A stretch of 25,822 nucleotides of DNA from positions 239,789-265,610 of the forward strand of contig BFEA01000505.1 in assembly GCA_003427395.1 (NCBI GenBank). Reading direction: 5' to 3'. Shown piece by piece: positions 8,840-17,330 of this stretch. The notes below the pieces were generated by a model. That model made no database searches and was not told where the DNA came from. It saw only the letters and a list, made by a program, of their open reading frames with translations. The stretch comes from Chara braunii. Its lineage: Eukaryota; Streptophyta; Charophyceae; Charales; Characeae. Position 1 is the stretch's first letter. Every line of letters begins with the position of its first letter. Position numbers and translations under genes: made by a program.

Positions 8840-9300
8840 CAAGGGTCTAAGAAGACCTAGAGGGGCTCTGGTTGTAGTCTTATTACGCTGACACACCTTG
8901 CAGCTGCGCACATACTCTATGCAGTCTGCTTTTATTCCTGGCCACGTGTATGACATCATCAGGTTAGCTAAGGTCTTCTGCCATCCGAAGTGTCCTTCCG
9001 TATCGTGGCATTCCCCTAGAATCAGGCTACGGATTTCTTCATTATTGGGGACACATAATCTGTCAGCGATGTTGGTCTTCTCGAACAGTAGCCTTTTCGT
9101 GGTCCGGTAGTGTGGCTCACTATCTGGGGCTTCCCTTACTCTTTTCAGCAGCCCATTGTAGATCGGGTCCTGTGCATAGGCATTGCTCACTTTCTGCTGT
9201 AGATTGGCCCCTATGTCTAGGTAATGCACTATTGCGCTGAAGTAATAAGATCTCCTACTTAGCGCATCAGCTACCACGTTATACTTGCCTTTGATGGGTT
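8840..9300 (-). pseudogene. pol: RE2 pol: integrase N-terminus, cut by RE1
   Basis: After the RNase H end (VVADALSRRSYYFSAI) comes the spacer and the complete HHCC zinc finger (GECHDTEGHFGWQKT ... SCKVCQRNK). The homology to RE3 integrase ends at RAPLGLLRPL, exactly where RE1's LTR begins. The catalytic core must lie left of the window if it survives. This segment is open in one frame, so the N-terminal part is better preserved than in RE3. Confidence 0.92.
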
Positions 9301-10430
9301 TCAACTCAAAGTCATAATGGTGTATCTCAGCAGCCCATCTAGTAAACTTGGGCGTCATCTTGGCCTATGTCTTTAGCCATCTAAGAGTCTCGTGGTCTGA
9401 GTAAACCTTGAAATGCCCCCCAAGCAGGTAATGTTTCCAGTGCTCTAGAGCCTGCCTGAGAGTGTAGAGTTCTCTTTCATATGTCGATGCTGCGACTTTC
9501 TCTGAGGGCAGCCTGGCTGACATAAACTCTACGGGCCTATAACCGTTGCCGTCATATTGCTGTAAAACGACACCTATGCCATACTGACTCGCATTTGTAG
9601 TAACAACGAATGGTAATGATGGATCAACAACTTTGAGGATGGGGTACTCTATCAAAGCCTTCTTCAATTTCTTGAAGGCTGGCGTACAATCCTGGTCCCA
9701 CTTCCAGATAGTCTCTTTCTTCAGAAGTCTACGAAAGGGAGCAACGATCGTGGAGAAGTTCCTCACGAACTTCCTGTAGTAGTTAGCCAGTCCTAGGAAT
9801 GAGCGCAACTCTGTCAGCGTTTTAGGAGTTGGCCAATCTCTGATGGATGCAATCTTGTTGTCCTCAGGCCGAATGCCATCGCCGTCTAGTACATGGCCTA
9901 GGTAAAGGACCTGTGTCTTGACCCATTCGCACTTCTTCGCGTTAATCTTGAAGTTAGACTCTCTCAACTTGCTTAGAATCTGTCGCAGATGGCCCTCATG
10001 TTCCTCGAGGGTCTTGCTGAACACTAAGATGTCGTCTAAATAAACTACGACGAATCTATGTAACCACGGTCTAAACAAATCGTTCATGCAGCGCTGAATT
10101 GTAGTTGATGATTAGTAAGTCCAAACGGCATCACTATGAACTCGTAATGCCCATATCTCGTCCTGAACGTCGTCTTATACTAATCGTCAAGGTGCACCTT
10201 TATTTGATGGTACCCCAATTTCAGATCTATCTTCGAGAAGTACCTGCATCCATGTACTCGATCCAGCAAGTCATCTATACGCGGTAATGGCTCTGCATTC
10301 TTAATCGTGATGGTGTTCAGTCCCCTGTAGTCTATACACATGCGAAGCTCTCCCTCCTTTGGGACAAACAAAACAGGTGCGCCAAACGGTGACGAGCTAG
10401 GCCTGATCCATCCTTTTTCTAGGAGCTCAT
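9301..10430 (-). pseudogene. pol: RE2 pol: RT and RNase H, broken
   Basis: RT blocks in order on the minus strand are [19 protein letters not shown] (about 10425-10365), [32 protein letters not shown], a stop near 10178, [15 protein letters not shown] with a small deletion just after it, the catalytic YLDD at 10031-10042, and CEWVKTQVLYLGHVLDGDGI. RNase H follows (SLPFVVTTNASQYGIGVVL); its first catalytic Asp is Asn (codon at plus 9593-9595). It ends in HFKVYSDHETLRWLKT with a stop at 9365 before MTPKFTRWAAEI. The order and spacing match RE3. Confidence 0.93.
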
Positions 10431-10992
10431 CTATTGTTTGTGAAGCTCCTCTAACTCCTTGGGAGACATCCTGTAGACTGCCCCCTTAGGCGTTCTACTG
10501 CCAGGTTCTGTCTCTATACAGTGCTGGATTGGTCTGGGCACTACTCCTGAAGGTGTTTCAGACAAGTCCTTGTACTCTTCCAGCAAACTGGCGATAGAAG
10601 GATGAATCTTTTCCTCTTCCTTTGGCTGATCATAATTCGGCCTAACATAGGCTACGAACACCTGCTCTTCAAGCTGCTCCTTCCGCACAAGTCTGGCGAA
10701 TGCAGGAGCGCTGAGGCAGCAATGGGCGAGGGGATTATCTCCCCCGAACTCGTGAAACAGGCGGACTTGCTTGACTTCGCGTGATGCACTAGGGAGCCTG
10801 CACTCGTGCTCTCTAAGGTGAAGTGTGGCTCCCGCTGCCTCTCCCCAATTTGTGCCTAATACAATATCAAACGGGAGACTCTCTTCTACGAGGAGGGTCA
10901 AGGAGTGCAGTACTTTTTCTACCTTCCCGTATTTCTCGAGGCGGAAGTAGGCGTGGACCCCCTCGACATACTCTTTGATGCGCATCCTACTG
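10431..10992 (-). pseudogene. pol: RE2 pol: protease C-terminal half and PR-RT linker
   Basis: The minus-strand frame opens with MRIKEYVEGVHAYF, matching RE3's MRVEDYVEGVQAYF. It continues with LPFDIVLGTNWGEAAGATL (second protease lobe), CCLSAPAFARLVRKEQLEEQ and a linker to [15 protein letters not shown]. The catalytic half is on the far side of RE3, at 19786-20130. A frameshift near 10431 separates it from RT. Confidence 0.9.
10989..10992. repeat. RE3 target-site duplication, left copy (ACTG)
   Basis: ACTG lies directly before RE3's 5' LTR and again directly after the 3' LTR (19782-19785). Removing RE3 and one copy rejoins RE2 protease in alignment with RE3's own protease. Confidence 0.88.
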
Positions 10993-11222
10993 TGAAACGG
11001 TATTCACCAGTTCGCAGTAGCTGATGCAGATCCCAGGGCTCGATCCCTAGTCCCCACCTTACCTGTGTCGACCCTTAGAGTTGAACCCGTGACCTGTGTA
11101 TTTGTAACAGTGGTAGACTGTCGTCGGGTCCAGAGGTCGCCAGGGTTCGACCTGTAGACCTGTCGAGTAGGAGTCTTAGTCAGGTCTAGAAGTTGTAGCT
11201 GTAGCGTTCTTGAAAGGTCAAG

Positions 11223-11285
11223 GTCGTAGCTGCTACAGTCCAGAAGGGGCAAAGTCGTAGCTGCTATAGTCACGAAAGGCCAAGT
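11223..11285 (+). repeat. 31-bp imperfect tandem repeat in RE3 U3
   Basis: GTCGTAGCTGCTACAGTC at 11223 recurs as GTCGTAGCTGCTATAGTC at 11254. Each copy contains the near-palindrome GTAGCTGCTAC. The same pair is present in the 3' LTR near 19100-19150. It could be a U3 enhancer repeat; function unproven. Confidence 0.65.
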
Positions 11286-11498
11286 CTACGGCCTTCCGGA
11301 AGGTCCCAGTAGTGGCCTTTTGTAGTTGCCCACGTTTAGGCTGAGGCAAGTGGGCAAGTGGTGAGGCAAGTGGTGGAGTCTGCCCGTGCTGAGTCAGCAG
11401 TCCCAGTCCTAGGCAGTCCTGGTCCAGTCAAGCAAGTACCGCATGGGACTGTGTGCACTTCGGGCATGGGAAAGGGCCAGACCAACGAGCTGCAGAAG

Positions 11499-11505
11499 TA
11501 TAAAT
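11499..11505 (+). promoter_or_regulatory. TATA box of RE3 5' LTR
   Basis: TATAAAT is followed by a block starting CAAGAGGCAGCG that is almost unchanged in RE2's LTR (23384-23423, minus), although the surrounding U3 is much more diverged. That conservation marks it as the probable core promoter, with transcription expected to start some 25-35 bp downstream. Confidence 0.7.
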
Positions 11506-11908
11506 CAAGAGGCAGCGCCCAGCCATTCATTCATTCCTGCGTGTGCCATGCGGAAGCGCTGCCACAGTGACTTGTGCAAGGAGGTCTGCAGTGGGCCCGA
11601 AGACGAAGTGGGCAGAGAGACGGAGCTTAGCCATAGTGATAGGGTAGAGGCGGCCATAGCCACCATAGTTGTAGTTAGTGTTCAGTGTGTGTGTGTGTGA
11701 GTGTTTAGAGAGACGAGTGTGGGATATCCAGGGTGATCCACTGTATGCGAACAGAGAGTTGTATGGGCGCTATATCGCCATAGCCATTGGAAGTGAACTC
11801 ATATTTGGGTTGCCATATCTCTGAGTATTGAGTGGGCGCATGTTGCCAGTTTGCTGCGCTACTGTTTGCATGCATGTAAAGTGTGAATGAAAGCAAGTCT
11901 GGTTGCAT

Positions 11909-11920
11909 TGGTATAGGAGC
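11909..11920 (+). other. RE3 primer-binding site
   Basis: TGGTATAGGAGC lies one base after the LTR end. RE1 and RE2 have TGGTATCGGAGC; the A at position 7 is a private change of this copy. Confidence 0.82.
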
Positions 11921-12376
11921 TGGTACTCGCTGTTCCACGCGCTGCGTTGTGTGTCACAAAGAGTGATGTGCCATAGCGAAGGGGCCGACGAAGAAGAAGT
12001 CCGCCATAGCGGATACCGAGGTTGAGGAAGCCGCCGCGCGCACCTGCAGAGAAGACCACGACGAAGCAGAAGACCGAGAGAGGAAAAAAATGAGAGAGAG
12101 AGGGAGAGAGAAAGGTTGAGCGATACAAGATTGGCTTACCCCGTACCTGCGTTGTAGACATCGCTACGGCGAGAGGAGAGAGAGAGGAGAGAGATGAGCG
12201 ATACAAGTTTGGTTGTCACTTACCTGTGAGGTGTGCCGTGCAGTTCCACGAAGTGAGAGGCGGCCATAGCCGCGGAGCTCGACCACAGAGAACTAAGGAG
12301 GTTGAAAGAGAAGGCAGAGGAGGAGATTGAGAAGGGAGAGAGAAGCCATAGCCGAGAAGGAGAAGAGAGAGACGAT

Positions 12377-12466
12377 AAAAAAAAAAAAAAAAAAAAAAAA
12401 ANNNNNNNNNNNNNNNNNNNNNNNNNNNNNNNNNNNNNNNNNNNNNNNNNNNNNNNNNNNNNNNNN
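12377..12466. other. Poly(A)25 run followed by a 65-N assembly gap
   Basis: A run of 25 A (12377-12401) leads directly into Ns (12402-12466). The sequencing or assembly probably failed in the homopolymer, so the true length here is unknown. Confidence 0.97.
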
Positions 12467-12533
12467 GAGTAAGGAGAGAGGAAGGAGAAGGGTGGTGACG
12501 AAGGAGGAGTTGGCCGCCATAGCCGTCGGAGGA

Positions 12534-12646
12534 GTTGACCGGGAGAGTTGACCAGGCGTTGACCGGGCATGATCGGGAGTTGACCGGAGGGGTTGACCGG
12601 AGGTTAACTGCAGCGTTGACCAAGACCGTTGACCACAAGTTTGACC
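12534..12646 (+). repeat. GTTGACC array in RE3 leader
   Basis: Seven exact GTTGACC copies plus TTTGACC lie within about 115 bp, irregularly spaced by 6-25 bp. The RE2 leader has a matching array in the same orientation relative to the element. TTGACC fits the W-box core bound by WRKY factors; binding is inference only. Confidence 0.85.
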
Positions 12647-13251
12647 AAGTTGGAGCCGGTATATTCTCGCCAAGCCTTTAGCCTATCCCCTCGCCCTATG
12701 GATGTGCACACACCTTGTGGTACTTGTCGAGTCAAGTCTGTCTGTCTCTTCTTTCTGCATTGAGTCTCTTTTGTCTAGGTGTAGGAACTTTGTGGATGAA
12801 GGATAGGGCCTCGTTGACCAAACCCCTGCTGGACTAAGTAGGGCTAAAGACTGTGTCTGACGATTCGACTGTCCCAGAGGACACGAACCCTCCCAAGGAC
12901 CGGTACAGACCGGCAGGCTGCTCGGTGTGGCACGGTAGGCCCGAAAAGCTGAGTTGTGGGTTGCACAACAGGTAGTCTAAGTGTTGAGAGACCTGCTGAT
13001 CGCGTCGTCCTGTTTGCTTGCGACGTTAAATAATTCCTGAGGAGTTACAGGGGATCTCCTAAAATGCCTCCTGATCAACAGCAGGTCTAGTAGTGACAGC
13101 CTTAGAGTAGGTCTAGGTTAGAGATCCTAGTTGACAGGATCCCTGTCCGGATTTTGTGAGTCTTTAGATTGAGTCAGTAAGTTTGTCAGGCAGGGGTTAG
13201 AGTATAAGTGGTAAGGTTTGGAACCGTTAACCCGGTTGTGCACTAATCACC

Positions 13252-15183
13252 ATGGTTGACACCCGTAGTGGGAAGAGCACTAGCCCCTATACCCAGGCTC
13301 AACAAGAGCAGATGGCCGCCTTAGTGAAAGAGAATAGAGAGAGGAAAGAGCTCCTGAAGCAAGCGAAATTGAAAGCAATCACAGAGGAGCAGGCGGCGAA
13401 AATGAAGACATTGGAGGAGGAGATGGAGGAGAAGAAAAGGGCTGCCGAGGAGGCAGCGGCAGCAGAGGAAGCAGAAGAGAAAGACGCAGGGAAGCAAAAC
13501 GGGAGAGTAGTGGCACGCAGAATGAGGATGCAGAGATGGAGAAGAAGATCAGCGAGTGGATATCCAATTTATCATTGGGGGAAGATGAGGAGGCAGTTGT
13601 ATGTGCCACAGGAGGAGAAGGCGGCGTTGGCCAGGGCACTAGCAACGATTGAGGACCCCCTGGAACGACAGGAGACGGAGGAGGAGAAGAAGTTGGAGTG
13701 GAAATTGAGAATGGAGAGGGAGAAGAAGAGGAGGAGGGAGGAAGTTAATCGGTTGACCACAGAGGTGGAGAAGGTGAGAGCTTGTAGGCAAGAAGTGCAG
13801 GCGCAGGCAGATGTCTCTGCCAAAATGGATAAGATGCTGGGGTACCTGGAGGTATTGAGTGAGGCCTGGCTGGAGGAACGCCAAGCCAACTGGGGTCACG
13901 ATGTGGCCCTGAATGCCATGCGGTCAGGGTTTCGAGAGTTTGCGCGCGACATGGTTACCCACGTTGGGGCCGAAGTCAGGCGGTTGAGAGATAACGTGGG
14001 GAAGTTCTGTGAAGGCGCCATTGAGGGCGCCAAAGCAGTAGCCACCGTCGCGAGCGAGGCCAGACCCCGCAAGGACCCAGTTAAGCTCAAGTTCCCAGAC
14101 GCATACGGCGGGAAGCCCGAGGAGAATTTCGATAACTGGGAGTCTAGCGTAAACAGGTATGTTTACGTACAGCATATCACACAGGTCGATCAGGTCCTTG
14201 TAGCCTTCCAAGCCCTAAAGGAGGAAGCGACTAGTTTCGCTAGGTCCCTCGCGCGCGCGGCCGGTTGCGAAAACAACATGGTCGCTTATTCCAAAGTCAC
14301 CCCCCTCCCTCAATTCTTCAAGCTCCTTAGGGAGCGGTTTGCTGATCTTCGCAGGGGCGTAAGAGCCTCTGACAAACTCCAAACCATCCACTCGCGGCAG
14401 TGGAGGAGTGCCAAGGCACTCAAAGCCGTTACGGACGACCTGGTGGCCGTCTCGGACCATGGGGTGACTTAGTCCCAACTGGTCCAACTTTTCTATCGTG
14501 CCATGCCAGAGCCCTTACGAGGGCATTTCTTTGACAAATCCCAATAGTCCACCATGACGTATGATGCGCTCAGTAGAGAAGTGGTGCTGTTCGAGGCAAA
14601 GTCGATGTCAGTTTCCACTTTCTGGCACAAGGACCTAGACAAGGGCAAAAAGTGGAAAGGGCGTACCATCTCAGGCCAGGGGAGGGCCAAGGATCACATG
14701 ATCCTTACATTGGAGGAAGGTGGTACTGTTGAGGTCCCCTACAACCAGATTGAGTGGGGACTCGAGGAGGAGGACAGTAGCGTAGGACACGGGAGGTCCT
14801 ATGCGGCTGTCGCGGCTGGAGGGAGGCCGCAAGGTAGAGGAGGAGGCCAGGGCCAAAGGGGCCAGGCCATGGGATGCCGAGGATCAGGCGCACAGGCGGT
14901 AAGCGGGAGGTAGGGTCAAGGTCCCCCGCCGAATTGCCAAGGTCCTAGTCGGTCCCCACAGCGACGAGGTGGCAGGTCACCTCAGATGCAAGGAGGTTGG
15001 CACCCGGGTTGGCCACAAGGCCGGCCCTGGGAAGATCTGGGCCTGGACCAGAAAATTTGGCAGCAGCGAATGGAGCAGGGGCAGTGCATCTACTGTGGTG
15101 ACCTTGCCCATATCGTCAAATATTGTCCTCAGTACAAACAGGCCCGGTGGGCTGCCCAGGAGGCAAAAGGCAGCCGTCGGTAG
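13252..15183 (+). pseudogene. gag: RE3 gag with long coiled-coil N-terminus; two premature stops
   Basis: The start ATG at 13252 gives MVDTRSGKSTSPYTQ, matching RE2's MVTLRSGTTTTPYSKE. About the first 200 residues are Glu/Lys/Arg/Ala-rich and heptad-like, as in a long coiled coil. The Gag core follows (DNWESSVNRYVYVQHI, EEATSFARSLARA, FFKLLRERFADL, FWHKDLDKGKKWKG). A Gly/Gln/Arg-rich stretch leads to the zinc knuckle CIYCGDLAHIVKYC (about 15085-15125), a complete CX2CX4HX4C. In-frame TAGs at 14470, 14545 and 14911 break it; RE2 has CAG codons at the place of the one at 14545. The final TAG at 15181 is shared with RE2 and is probably the true gag end. Full length would be about 643 residues. 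Confidence 0.9.
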
Positions 15184-15900
15184 GGGTCGCAACTGCCCCT
15201 ACTCTTAGGCCATGAGGGGAAGCGAGTGCGCGCGTAGAGGAAACTCCCACACCACATGAGCCTTCGACAGAGGTTGCAAGCCCGTTCCTAGTTAGCTGTC
15301 CAGAGACTGCTTGTGTCAGCGTCTCTCTAGGCACGTCCCTCACAGGCGTGGCAAAGGAATTGAAGGAGAGGATGCCTGCCTGGGCCAAGATGAAGAAAGA
15401 CAGTAAAGGGCAACTAGTGTTAGTGGATGTAGACGTGTTTAGGAGTAGAGTGGGGGCCCTTATAGATTCAGGGGCTACCCGTAGTTACATTAGCCGTAGA
15501 GCGCTGAAAAAGCTGAGGCTAGGATTACAAGTCCAGAAATTGAAAGAACCCATAGTCAGTGTCCTTGCAGACAATAGTACAATGCGAGTTGAGGACTATG
15601 TAGAGGGAGTCCAAGCGTATTTTCGCCCAGAGAAAGATGGGAAGGTAGAGAGAGTTCTCCATTCCCTGACTCTCCTCGTTCAGGATAACCTTCAGTTTGA
15701 TATAGTCCTAGGTATGGATTGTGGAGAGGCAGCGGGGGCCACACTCCACTTGAGAGAGCATGAGTGTAGGCTCCCTAGTGCGTTAGGCGAGGTCAAGACT
15801 GCCCGCCTATTCCATGTGTCAGGAGTAGACGACTCACTGGCACATTGCTGTCTCAGTGCTCCCGCGTTCGCGCGATTAGTAAAGAAGGAGCAGTAGAGGA
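15184..15900 (+). pseudogene. pol: RE3 pol: start of pol and aspartic protease, -1 frame relative to gag
   Basis: The protease frame is -1 relative to gag. It can be followed by homology to RE2 from before the gag stop (VGVATAPTL), but RE3 has a TGA at 15213 in this frame. Conserved sequence continues through AWAKMKKDSKGQLV to the catalytic motif ALIDSGATRSYIS (D-S-G-A at 15465-15476). The second lobe is FDIVLGMDCGEAAGATL. It ends at KKEQ with TAG at 15894, where RE2 keeps one more base and reads on, so this is a single-base deletion. Confidence 0.88.
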
Positions 15901-16800
15901 TCAGGTCTTTGTAGTATATGTTAGACATGTCACTGAGGCTAAGGAAGAAGTGAGTTCCACAGATCCAGCCATGGCCAAGTTGTTGGAAGAGTTCAAAGAC
16001 TTATCTGAGCCGCCGACAGGAGTAGTGTCGTGGCCGATCCAGCACAGGATAAAGATAGAGCCTGGCAGTAGAACTCCCAAGGGAGCAGTCTTCAAGATGT
16101 CCACTAGAGAGTTAGAGGAGTTGCGCAAGCAGTTGGACGAGCTCCTTGAGAAGGTTTGGATTAGGCCCAGTTCATCTTCTTTTGGAGCACCTGTTTTGTT
16201 TGTTCCCAAGAAGGAAGGAGAGTTGCGCATGTGCATAGACTATAGGGGTCTGAATGCTATCACAATTAAGCATGTTGAACCACTGCCCAGGATAGGCGAT
16301 CTCTTAGATCGGGTGCAGGGTTGTAAGTATTTCTCCAAGATAGATTTGAAGTTCGGTTATCATCAGATAGAGGTCCATCCTGATGACCAATACAAGATTG
16401 CGTTCCGGACTAGGTATGGGCATTATGAGTTCATAGTAAAGCCCTTTGGACAGACCACTGCGCCAGCCACATTTCATCGATGTATGAATGACCTGTTTAG
16501 GCCTTGGTTAGATAGATTTGTCGTAGTGTATTTAGACGACATTCTCGTATTTAGTAGGACCCTCCAGGAGCACCAGGGTCATGTGAGGCAGGTCTTGCAG
16601 AAGCTGAGAGAAGCTAATTTCAAGATCAACGCAAAGAAGTGTGAGTGGGCCAAGACACAAGTCCTATACTTGGGCCACGTGTTAGACGGAGATGGCATTA
16701 AGCCAGAGGACAGTAAGATCGCAGCAATTAGAGACTGGCCGACACCCCGCACATAAACAGAGTTGCGGTCGTTTTTGGGCTTAGCAAATTACTACAGGAA
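15901..16800 (+). pseudogene. pol: RE3 pol: reverse transcriptase, nearly intact
   Basis: The frame after the deletion reads VEDQVFVVYVRHVTEAKEE, then [50 protein letters not shown] and [17 protein letters not shown]. The catalytic YLDD is at 16529-16540, followed by CEWAKTQVLYLGHVLDGDGI. A TAA at 16754 interrupts the connection; RE2 has a Leu codon there (TPKTLTELRSF). The core fingers, palm and thumb are in one frame. Confidence 0.95.
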
Positions 16801-17330
16801 GTTTGTGAGGAACTTCTCTACTATTGCCACTCCCTTGCGCAGGTTGCTCAAGAAAGAGGCGATATGGCAATGGGATAAAGACTGCACTTCTGCGCTAAAG
16901 AAATTAAAGCGCGCATTGATAGAGTATCATGTCCTCAAGGTAGCAGATCCGTCTTTGCCGTTTGTCGTTACCACGGATGCGAGTCGGTATGGAATAGGCG
17001 CCGTGTTACAGCAGGACGACGACAATGGCTACAAACTCGTAGAGTTCATGTCAGCGAGGATGCCCTCAGAGAAGGTAGCTACCTCGACATATGAGAGAGA
17101 ATTCTACGCTCTCAGGCAGGCTTTAGAGCATTGGAAGCATTACCTGCTTGGGAGGCACTTCAAGGTGTACTCCGACCACGAGACGCTTAGATGGTTGAAG
17201 ACACAGGGCAAGATGACACCTAAGTTGACTAGGTGGGCCGCAGAGATAGACCAATTCGACTTTGAGCTCAAGCCAGTGAAGGGCAAGTACAATGTAGTTG
17301 CGGATGCTCTAAGTAGGAGAATAGACTACT
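16801..17330 (+). pseudogene. pol: RE3 pol: RNase H, domain open
   Basis: The domain is in the same frame as RT. It shows LPFVVTTDASRYGIGAVL with the first catalytic Asp at 16976-16978 kept (Asn in RE1 and RE2), STYEREFYALRQALEHWKHY, HFKVYSDHETLRWLKTQG, and the typical end KYNVVADALSRR. It is the best preserved RNase H in the window. Confidence 0.93.

Larger units (their letters stand above)
8840..10992 (-). mobile_element. RE2, downstream segment (PR to INT), between RE1 and RE3
   Basis: On the minus strand this runs from the middle of protease (10992) through RT and RNase H to the integrase N-terminus (8840). It is collinear with RE3 pol (about 15590-17725). The left end stops abruptly at RE1 and the right end at RE3. 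The upstream half of the same element is at 19786-23945. Confidence 0.93.
10993..11907 (+). repeat. RE3 5' LTR (915 bp)
   Basis: It begins TGAAACGG and ends CTGGTTGCA. It matches 18857-19781 with roughly 45 substitutions by eye (about 95% identity), most of them C/T or G/A, plus a ~12-bp and a 3-bp indel. U3 contains an imperfect 31-bp tandem repeat (about 11223-11285). A TATA box lies at 11499-11505 and several GCCATAGC motifs lie downstream of it. Confidence 0.95.
11653..12523 (+). repeat. Dispersed GCCATAGC motif cluster, RE3 R/U5 and leader
   Basis: Exact GCCATAGC occurs at 11653, 11777, 11970, 12003, 12263, 12345 and 12516, often extended to GGCCATAGCC. All are in the sense orientation of RE3 and downstream of its TATA box. 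The 3' LTR carries four more (19504, 19527, 19536, 19651). Confidence 0.85.
11921..13251 (+). other. RE3 leader (untranslated)
   Basis: This holds GCCATAGC motifs, purine-rich GAGA stretches (about 12080-12200), two copies of a GAGCGATACAAG unit (about 12118 and 12195), a 25-A run with the adjoining gap, the GTTGACC array (12534-12646), and a stretch from 12660 that matches the RE2 leader on the minus strand (about 22340-22410). No credible gene is seen; ORFs across the Ns are artefacts. Confidence 0.75.

Noticed and set aside
12534-12646. CRISPR-like array
   Set aside because: The repeated unit is 7 bp with irregular spacing in a eukaryotic retroelement; no CRISPR array is present anywhere in the window.
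12216-12673. Several ORFs across the N gap, rich in Phe or Lys
   Set aside because: Artefacts of the poly(A) run and Ns in the RE3 leader.
15181-15183. TAG as another decay stop in RE3 gag
   Set aside because: RE2 has the same TAG in the same context with pol in the -1 frame, so it is more likely the real gag terminator.
15150-15183. Canonical -1 slippery heptamer at the gag-pol overlap
   Set aside because: The GCA AAA G(A/G)C segment is suggestive, but no in-phase X-XXY-YYZ sequence is present.
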